The notes below the pieces were generated by a model. That model made no database searches. It was not told the origin of the DNA and saw only the letters and a program-made list of their open reading frames with translations. Both the position numbers and the translations under genes were made by a program. 64,000 nt of DNA from Bartonella ancashensis (GTDB lineage Bacteria; Pseudomonadota; Alphaproteobacteria; Rhizobiales; Rhizobiaceae), in contig NZ_CP010401.1 of assembly GCF_001281405.1 (NCBI RefSeq), positions 272,001-336,000 of the forward strand. The letters run 5' to 3'. Position 1 is the first letter of the stretch, and each line of letters opens with the position of its first letter. Shown piece by piece: positions 57,945 to 64,000 of the stretch.

Positions 57945-58530
57945 CATATACGAACAGACAGGCAGATGCTCCTTCTACACAGACAGGCACCCTCTTCCAC
58001 ACAGGCAAGAGCATTCCTTCCACGTAGCAGGTGCCCTTTCTATATAATAGGCGCTCTTTCCACGGCAGAGCCTCTTTCTACACAGGCAGGCACCCTCTTC
58101 CACACAGGCAAGAGCATTCCTTCCACATAGCAGGTGCCCTTTCTGCATAATAGGCGCTCTTTCCACGGCAGAGCCTCTTTCTACACAGGCGGCAGGCACC
58201 CTCTTCTACACAGGCAAGAGCGTTCCCTCCACATAGCAGGTGCCCTTTCTACATGATAGGCGCTCCTTCCACAGCAGAGCCTCCTTCTACGCAGGCAGAC
58301 TCTCTCTTCTACACAGGCAAGAGCATTCCTTCCACATAGCAGGTGCCCTTTCTGCATAATAGGCGCTCCTTCCACAGCAGAGCCTCCTTCTACACAGGCA
58401 GGTACCCTCTTCTACGCAGGCAAGAGCATTCCTTCCACATAACAGATGCCCTTTCTACATAATAGGCGCTCCTTCTACAGCAGAGCCTCCTTCTACGCAG
58501 GCAGACTCTCTCTTCTGCACAAGCAAGCCC
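57945..58530. repeat. 103-bp tandem repeat, about 5 copies
   Basis: AGCAGGTGCCCTTTCT recurs at about 58026, 58129, 58235 and 58338, and as ACAGATGCCC at 58441 (period about 103). Each unit contains ACACAGGCAAGAGCATTCC and ATAATAGGCGCTC. It lies between YebC and the convergent rpmE. The rest of 57804-58929 shows no gene. Confidence 0.92.
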
Positions 58531-58929
58531 TTCTTTAGGGAATCTAATTTTTAAGGGATCAAGTTTTTTGTCAAAAACGAAAGATGTTTCTTTTTGTCTT
58601 CCAGAATGAAATTACGTTTTCTGAAAGAAGGCTTTTAGAAAATTTCCCCTCTTCCCTGCAAGGCTTTTCACACGCTACCTTTGTCTATCCTCACATTGCA
58701 CCCTTGTTTACCCTCACGCAGTCCCCCTATCTATCTCACGCGGGCACCCTTGTCTAAAGAATCACAGTCGGCAACATCACCAGATAAATTGCAAAGAGCA
58801 TTTTGCCAAAAAGCCGCAAACCTATCCGAAAAAGCGCAAGCGGCTCACCATCTATAACTAAAAACGGGCACCCTTCTTAGAAGGAACCCGCATTATCCTT
58901 GATCCTCTTCAAGACCAAGATCAAATCAT

Positions 58930-59151
58930 TCAAACACCAAGACTACCAAAACGGCTCTTAAATTTCGAAACACGTCCCCCACGATCCACCAGTGTTTGAG
59001 AACCACCAATCCACGCCGGATGAGTCTTTGGATCAATATCCAAACGAAGAGTATCTCCCTCTTTTCCCCATGTAGAACGTGTGGTGTACTGGGTGCCATC
59101 AGTCATAACAACGCTAATCTTGTGATAATCAGGATGAATATCAGCTTTCAT
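58930..59151 (-). CDS. rpmE: 50S ribosomal protein L31
   Basis: 73 residues: [20 protein letters not shown], then [28 protein letters not shown]. It has no cysteines, so it is the zinc-independent form common in alphaproteobacteria. It diverges from the ABC exporter gene, a usual rhizobial pairing. Confidence 0.96.
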   Translation of the reverse strand: MKADIHPDYHKISVVMTDGTQYTTRSTWGKEGDTLRLDIDPKTHPAWIGGSQTLVDRGGRVSKFKSRFGSLGV

Positions 59152-59315
59152 GCAGCAAACTTTCTATTTTTAAAAAGCAAAAAAGAGTTTTTTCGGTGTA
59201 CTCTCTTCACCTTTTTGATATATTAATCGGATATCGCTCTCCCCCTATAACTGAGCATACATCAAAAAACAAGGGTTTAGGCAGTGTCAATCAATCAAAA
59301 TTTTAAGCCAAATAG

Positions 59316-61148
59316 ATGAAAAAACCTTCTCTCCAGATGTCCACTCCCCCTTCTGGACAGAAAAAGAACAGTGCTGATAAAAAGCGTTCTTTCTCTTTAT
59401 TGTCTAATCTACGTCCCTATCTCTTTCGTCATCCCTGGCTTATTTTCTTTTCACTTATCTCTTTGTTCACAGCTGCCTTAGTCACACTCGCTTTCCCCAT
59501 TGCCATTCGCCAAACGCTGGACCATTGTTTTACCTTTTCTCAGCATGACACAATCTCTCAGCATGACACAATCCATTTTTATTTTGGCGTCTTGTTGATA
59601 TTAGCCTTTCTCTTGGCCCTTTCTTCGGCATGCCGCTATTATTGTGTCCTCACCCTAGGGGAACGCATTATTGCTGATCTACAATGTGACATTTTCTCCC
59701 ATATCATCCACCTTTCACCCGCATTTTTTGACCATGCACACTCTGGTGATATTATGTCCCGGCTTTCAGCAGATGCAAGCCAATTGAGATTGGCCATTGG
59801 ATCCAAAACTTCCACGGCTCTGCGCCATATTATTGTGGTCATTGGTGCCTTTGTCATGATGGTCGCGACCAATGCCAAATTGTCACTGCTTGTTATACTT
59901 GCAATCCCCTTCATATCTCTGCCTCTGGTTATTTTGGGGCACAGAGTCCGCAAACGCACACGGACAGCACAGGCTCGCTCGGCTAATGCTACTGTCTTGG
60001 CTGCAGAGCAAATGAGTGCCATTCGAACTGTGCAATCTTACACTTGCGAGAAATTTATCAAAACCCAATTTGTAATCCTGATTGAACGAGCTTTTCAAGC
60101 AGCACAAACTTCAGTGAAGCTGCGTTCTTTTTTTACAGGATTTGCTATTTTCCTCGTTTTCAGTAGTGTGGTTACCATTCTATGGATTGGATCTCAAGAT
60201 GTCTTAAATGGAACGATGTCTGGCGGAACGCTTAGCCAATTTCTCCTCTATGCTGTTTTTGCTTCCGCAACATTTGCACAATTATCAGAAATTGGTGCTG
60301 AATTAATGCAAGCAGGGGGAGCAGCAGAACGCTTGTTCGAACTTTTGCAAGAAAAACAACCATTACCACCCTTCATCCTCCCCTCATGCTCAAAAAACCA
60401 GCCAGAGGTGAGATCTCTTTCAACAAAGTTTCTTTTCATTACCCTTCAAGACCGCAAAAAAAAGTCTTACAAGAGATATCTTTTTACAATAAAACCCGGA
60501 GAAACGGTTGCATTCGTCGGATCATCTGGGGCTGGTAAAAGCACTCTTTTTTCCCTCATTTTACGTTTCTATGACCCAGTAAGTGGTCACATCCAGTTTG
60601 ATGGTCTTGATATTAGACATCTTTCTCTTCACGATTTACGCTCCTCAATTGCTTATGTTCCGCAAGACATTGCCATTTTTGATGGTACATTGCGTGATAA
60701 TATAGCTTTTGGAACCCAACATGCATCTCAAGAGCAGATCATAGCCGCAGCTAAAACGGCCAACGCATATGAATTTATTGAAAATTTACCAGACGGCCTT
60801 GATAGCCATGTTGGAGAAAAAGGCGTTATGCTTTCCAGTGGGCAAAAACAACGCATTGGTATTGCACGGGCTATCTTAAAAAATGCTCCATTATTACTCC
60901 TGGATGAAGCAACCTCAGCCCTAGATGCAGGAAATGAGCATCTCGTACAAAAAGCTTTAGAAAAGCTCATGCACAACCGAACAACGATAATCATCGCTCA
61001 CCATTTGACAACAGTTCTAAAAGCAGACCGCATTCTCATGATCGATCAAGGCGAACTTGTTGAAGAAGGAACTCATGAACAACTCGTTTCCCAAAATGGT
61101 ATCTATGCACAATGGATTCAATTGCAGTTTTCACCCATAAAAAATTGA
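59316..61148 (+). CDS. ABC exporter, fused permease and ATPase
   Basis: 610 residues, a half-transporter that would dimerise. The six-helix transmembrane domain is at about 35-330. The nucleotide-binding domain follows with Walker A VAFVGSSGAGKSTLFSLILRF, Q-loop YVPQDIAIFDG, signature LSSGQKQRIGIARAIL, Walker B LLLLDEATSALD and switch AHHLTT. Similar to the MsbA/exporter-type proteins found next to rpmE in rhizobia; the substrate (lipid, peptide or drug) is not known. A small in-frame SQHDTI duplication lies in the first periplasmic loop. Another odd stretch near residue 355 (CSKNQPEVRSLSTKF) lies in the linker. Confidence 0.92.
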   Translation: MKKPSLQMSTPPSGQKKNSADKKRSFSLLSNLRPYLFRHPWLIFFSLISLFTAALVTLAFPIAIRQTLDHCFTFSQHDTISQHDTIHFYFGVLLILAFLLALSSACRYYCVLTLGERIIADLQCDIFSHIIHLSPAFFDHAHSGDIMSRLSADASQLRLAIGSKTSTALRHIIVVIGAFVMMVATNAKLSLLVILAIPFISLPLVILGHRVRKRTRTAQARSANATVLAAEQMSAIRTVQSYTCEKFIKTQFVILIERAFQAAQTSVKLRSFFTGFAIFLVFSSVVTILWIGSQDVLNGTMSGGTLSQFLLYAVFASATFAQLSEIGAELMQAGGAAERLFELLQEKQPLPPFILPSCSKNQPEVRSLSTKFLFITLQDRKKKSYKRYLFTIKPGETVAFVGSSGAGKSTLFSLILRFYDPVSGHIQFDGLDIRHLSLHDLRSSIAYVPQDIAIFDGTLRDNIAFGTQHASQEQIIAAAKTANAYEFIENLPDGLDSHVGEKGVMLSSGQKQRIGIARAILKNAPLLLLDEATSALDAGNEHLVQKALEKLMHNRTTIIIAHHLTTVLKADRILMIDQGELVEEGTHEQLVSQNGIYAQWIQLQFSPIKN

Positions 61149-61607
61149 AGAGAGTAAAACATCACTTCCCCTTACACTACGTTCCTCTCACACCATAAAT
61201 GTCATTTCCTTATCTTATCGTAGGCAAATATCCTGCTTCGCTTCGTCCTAGCTTATTTTGCCAACATTCTCCCCTCTGCATAAGCCATGTTCCACTTGCC
61301 ACGAATAACATTCCCTCAAATGCAAACAATATTGTCCCTGGTACAAAATTGTCTCTGGTGTCAATAACTTGGTGTAAACAATATTCTGTGTAAAAAATAT
61401 TCTCTCCCCCTCAGCGGTGCACCCTCTCTTCCTCTTTAGCAGTCTCTTTAGCAGTGCATTCTCTCATTATCTCTATGCTAGGCGACCATTAACGCGATAA
61501 ATGCGCTCTTTCGCTCAAAATAAGCGCCTTTATATGCAAATTAGTGTTTTTAAAAATCAGCGTCTTTATGTGATAAGTCTAACAATATAATTGGATGATG
61601 GGGTATT
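61149..61607. other. Spacer between ABC exporter and suhB-like gene
   Basis: 459 bp between convergent genes. Short doublets (CTCTTTAGCAGT, near 61430-61455; AGCGCC/GCGTCTTTATG near 61520-61570) exist, but no real array and no gene. Confidence 0.5.
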
Positions 61608-62408
61608 TCACGATTTTCTTAAGGCAGATTTTGCAAGAGTTTTTTCTAACTCTGAACAGATTATTTCATTTCCAGAAACAATATTTTTAACGTGTGAAGG
61701 GTTCTTTTCATCTGCCTGAATATTGACAAACCCCCCAGCTTCACGCATCAGCACAGTGCCAGCGGCAACATTCCACATGGACAACGCATCATCCCAAAAA
61801 CCATCTAATCTTCCAATTGCAACATAAGCCAAATTAAGAGATGCAGCCCCGAAACAACGTACTCCTGCAGCTTCAACCGTCACCGCATGAATACTAGAAA
61901 AAGAACCATTATACACTTTCCCCAAACGAGGCATCCCCGTTCCAATAACGCAACTTACGAGCTTTTTTCGCCCAGCCACACGACAACGTCGGTCATTAAA
62001 GAAAGCCCCGTGGCCGCGTTCAGCTGTAAAAAGTTCATCTAAAATAGGATTATAAATCACAGCTGCGACAAACTGCCCTTGACGTTCTAAAGCAATTGAA
62101 ACAGCAAAAAAAGGGATCCCATGTGAAAAGTTGGTCGTTCCACCTAAAGGTTCAATAACAAAACGATGCTGGGCATCTTCTCCTATGATCTCTTCTGAAT
62201 GTTCTGTAGAAAAACTAAATTTTGGCCGTGCTTTCATCAATTCAGTCAGCAAGGTCCTTTCAGCTTTGTGACTTGCCTGACTAACATAGTCCGCTGGTCC
62301 CTTCAAAGAGACCTGCAAATTTTGAACTTCACCATAATCGCGTATTAAAGAGCGACCTGCCTTGAGAGCTGCTTGAACCATGACATTCATGAGAGCAGAA
62401 CGCGCCAT
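61608..62408 (-). CDS. suhB: SuhB-like inositol monophosphatase family protein with degenerate metal site
   Basis: 266 residues; position next to efp and overall sequence identify it as the rhizobial SuhB-type protein. The family phosphatase needs Asp ligands in DPLDGTTNF and in a later WD. Here they read EPLGGTTNF (Glu86, Gly89) and MWNVAAG (Asn213); the family GSAALDLAYVA appears as GAASLNLAYVA (Asn192). The rest of the fold is well conserved (NPILDELFTAERGHGAFFNDRRCRVA, REAGGFV). Phosphatase activity is therefore unlikely. E. coli SuhB also works in rRNA transcription antitermination through NusA and RNA polymerase, independent of catalysis; this copy might keep such a role. It begins 3 bp after the efp stop. 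Confidence 0.88.
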   Translation of the reverse strand: MARSALMNVMVQAALKAGRSLIRDYGEVQNLQVSLKGPADYVSQASHKAERTLLTELMKARPKFSFSTEHSEEIIGEDAQHRFVIEPLGGTTNFSHGIPFFAVSIALERQGQFVAAVIYNPILDELFTAERGHGAFFNDRRCRVAGRKKLVSCVIGTGMPRLGKVYNGSFSSIHAVTVEAAGVRCFGAASLNLAYVAIGRLDGFWDDALSMWNVAAGTVLMREAGGFVNIQADEKNPSHVKNIVSGNEIICSELEKTLAKSALRKS

Positions 62409-62411
62409 ATT

Positions 62412-62984
62412 TTATCCCTTTTCACTTGCACGACGAATATAAGTTAATTCATTCGTATCAACAATAATCCTCTCCCCCGACTGAATAAAAGGAGGCACAA
62501 GAATGCGCATACCATTATCAAGAACAGCAGGTTTATAGGATGCTGTTGCCGTTTGTCCTTTAATTGCTGGATCAGCTTCAGCAATAGTAACCGTTACCTG
62601 ATCTGGCAATGATATCCCAAGGGGCTTTTCTTGGTGTAGTTCAACTGTAACTGTCATACCATCTTGTAAAAAAGCAGCACGATCTCCGACAAAATCTTTT
62701 TGCAATTCAAGCTGTTCATATGATTGCGTATCCATAAAAACCAACATATCGCCCTGTTGATAAAGAAACGTGAAATCTTTTTGTTCGAGCCGCACTTTTT
62801 CGACAGTTTCTGCTGCACGAAATCTTTCATTAAGCTTCGTTCCATCGACGATATTTCTCATTTCAACCTGATTGAAAGCACCACCCTTACCAGGTTTTAC
62901 AGCATTACACTTCACAGCAACCCAGAGGCTCCCTTGATGTTCAATCACATTACCGGGCCGAATTTCATTCCCATTAATTTTCAT
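62412..62984 (-). CDS. efp: Elongation factor P
   Basis: 190 residues, three beta-barrel domains. It relieves ribosome stalling at polyproline stretches. Domain I carries the loop [16 protein letters not shown], whose Lys is the residue modified in bacteria with EpmA. Conserved later blocks are [12 protein letters not shown] and the C-terminal [17 protein letters not shown]. Transcribed together with the SuhB-like gene. Confidence 0.97.
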   Translation of the reverse strand: MKINGNEIRPGNVIEHQGSLWVAVKCNAVKPGKGGAFNQVEMRNIVDGTKLNERFRAAETVEKVRLEQKDFTFLYQQGDMLVFMDTQSYEQLELQKDFVGDRAAFLQDGMTVTVELHQEKPLGISLPDQVTVTIAEADPAIKGQTATASYKPAVLDNGMRILVPPFIQSGERIIVDTNELTYIRRASEKG

Positions 62985-63267
62985 TGTTTACATCCAATTG
63001 TCGTTTAAATTCGATTTCATTGTTTCAATATCTCTTCATTATTTGAGAGATTTTGCATTGTGTATCTCAGCTTTTCAACTTTTTGCAAGAATATTAAAAA
63101 AGAAAACTTTTTAAAAATTCTGTCATTAAAATGATCTCAAGCCCTCTCACACAAATATCTTAAAGACCTCTCTTATAGCATCCTATTTACTGATAAATTT
63201 GAGAAGTCTCTATACCATGAGAGGCAAATTATTTATCCTATATTCTCTTTTATTCTCTTAATGTGAT

Positions 63268-64000
63268 TTAAAGCCATGACGTTAGCTGAATAGCTTTATT
63301 TTGGGATTCTTTTAACTGGGCCTCTGTCATATTTTTCAATATCTTATCAAGATCGGGTGCCTGTGCATCGCTTCTTTGTGCTACCATGTACCATGCAGCG
63401 GCCATAACCACATCCTTTTCAACCCCCATACCATTCAAATAAAGCCTTGCCAAATTAATCTGCGCCGGTATTGCGCCATTGTGGGCATTCTGAAAGAGCA
63501 GAGAAAACGCTTTTTTAAGATCAACCTCTCCTCCACGGCCTTGTATTAACCATTGTGCCAAAATAATTTGGGCTGTTGCATTCTTATGCTGTGCTGCAAT
63601 AGAGATGAGCTGCCGCGCATATCCTTCATTTTTGGGATATTTTTTAGTTCCAACAACCAAAATCTCTGCAGCAGCCAAAGCAGCCTCTGAATCTCCCAAA
63701 GCAGCGCCTTTCAAGAAAAGTACCAAAGCTTCATTGGTATTTGTTTCATCATCACGCTTAGATACATCTGCCACTTGGAGAGCTGATTGAGGAGGTGCGC
63801 TTTTTTTAAGGAGCAATTGCCCAGCATAAAAATAAGCCTCTCTCAGTCCGGCTTGCACAGCTTGATGGATCAATTCTTCGCCTTTTTCCTGATTTTTTGG
63901 AACAAATGTTCCATTAAACATCATCAATCCATAGCGTAATTGTGCGTGTGCATCGCCTTGTTCCGCAGCACGCCCAAGCCATAAAGCTGTACATCCCCCA
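63268..64000 (-). CDS. Sel1/TPR-repeat protein, 5' end beyond the window
   Basis: The frame continues to the window end without a start: the last bases encode CTALWLGRAAEQGDAHAQLRYG, the beginning of another Sel1 repeat, so the Met at 63927 is internal. About 244 residues are visible, made of repeats of about 36: GEELIHQAVQAGLREAYFYAG, ALVLFLKGAALGDSEAALAAAEIL, YARQLISIAAQHKNATAQIILAQWL, KKAFSLLFQNAHNGAIPAQINLARLYLNG. Sel1 proteins are scaffolds, often in signalling (ExoR-type in rhizobia). No signal peptide can be judged, because the start is missing. Confidence 0.85.
   Translation of the reverse strand, partial: GGCTALWLGRAAEQGDAHAQLRYGLMMFNGTFVPKNQEKGEELIHQAVQAGLREAYFYAGQLLLKKSAPPQSALQVADVSKRDDETNTNEALVLFLKGAALGDSEAALAAAEILVVGTKKYPKNEGYARQLISIAAQHKNATAQIILAQWLIQGRGGEVDLKKAFSLLFQNAHNGAIPAQINLARLYLNGMGVEKDVVMAAAWYMVAQRSDAQAPDLDKILKNMTEAQLKESQNKAIQLTSWL

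Overview
The window looks like chromosome of an alphaproteobacterium of the order Hyphomicrobiales (Rhizobiales), most likely a Bartonella. The reasons are low G+C, long gene-poor spacers, many short tandem-repeat arrays, typical rhizobial neighbourhoods (infA-maf-yacG; pal, tilS, ftsH, glmM in one orientation; efp-suhB; 6S RNA next to the formyl-THF cyclo-ligase), and a podovirus-like structural cassette together with a phage replication module. That pairing matches what is published for the Bartonella gene transfer agent (BaGTA) and its run-off replication (ROR) origin. Genus and BaGTA/ROR identity are inferences from gene content; no database was searched.

Layout. 1-4.5 kb: gene-poor, with a small membrane protein, a DUF4167 protein and an unknown one-TM protein. 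4.7-19.5 kb, all on the minus strand: small terminase, large terminase, P22-like portal, scaffold-like protein, N4-gp56-type major capsid, gp4-like adaptor, gp10-like tail hub, GNAT-like virion protein, internal-virion/S74 protein, tail-collar fibre, a 90-aa protein, GH24 endolysin and an overlapping Rz/Rz1-like spanin pair. 19.5-21.9 kb: a gene desert upstream of that cassette. 21.9-35.2 kb: housekeeping genes clpB, yacG, maf, infA, purE-purK, rpmJ, a TPR protein, 6S RNA, formyl-THF cyclo-ligase, YmdB-type phosphoesterase, murA. 35.4-42.9 kb: a phage-like replication and regulation island between tRNA-Thr(GGU) and tRNA-Leu(CAA), with YqaJ recombinase, XRE repressor with operator-like repeats, DUF1376 replication protein, TOPRIM primase-helicase and a DUF6456-like protein. 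43-64 kb: DedA, DsbB, an MbfA-like iron exporter, dut, exbB-exbD, glmM, ftsH, tilS, pal, a TrcR-type regulator, YebC/PmpR, rpmE, an ABC exporter, a SuhB-like protein, efp and a Sel1-repeat protein cut by the window end.

How the parts fit. The late cassette would make and release a small tailed particle. The tRNA-flanked island would supply DNA amplification and its control. No integrase was seen beside either block, which fits domestication rather than a mobile prophage. Two key genes carry a reading-frame break: the 3' end of the major capsid gene, and the 5' end of the primase-helicase, where the break sits exactly on an A AAA AAG slippery heptamer.

About twenty tandem arrays with different unit sequences (12 to about 116 bp) lie mostly just after stop codons or between convergent genes. 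Two more lie inside reading frames (primase-helicase and tilS). Other points of interest are a SuhB paralogue that has lost its metal-binding aspartates, an MbfA-like exporter without its ferritin domain under a perfect Irr-box palindrome, a partially duplicated terminase-portal junction, and a strongly nested hairpin upstream of rpmJ.
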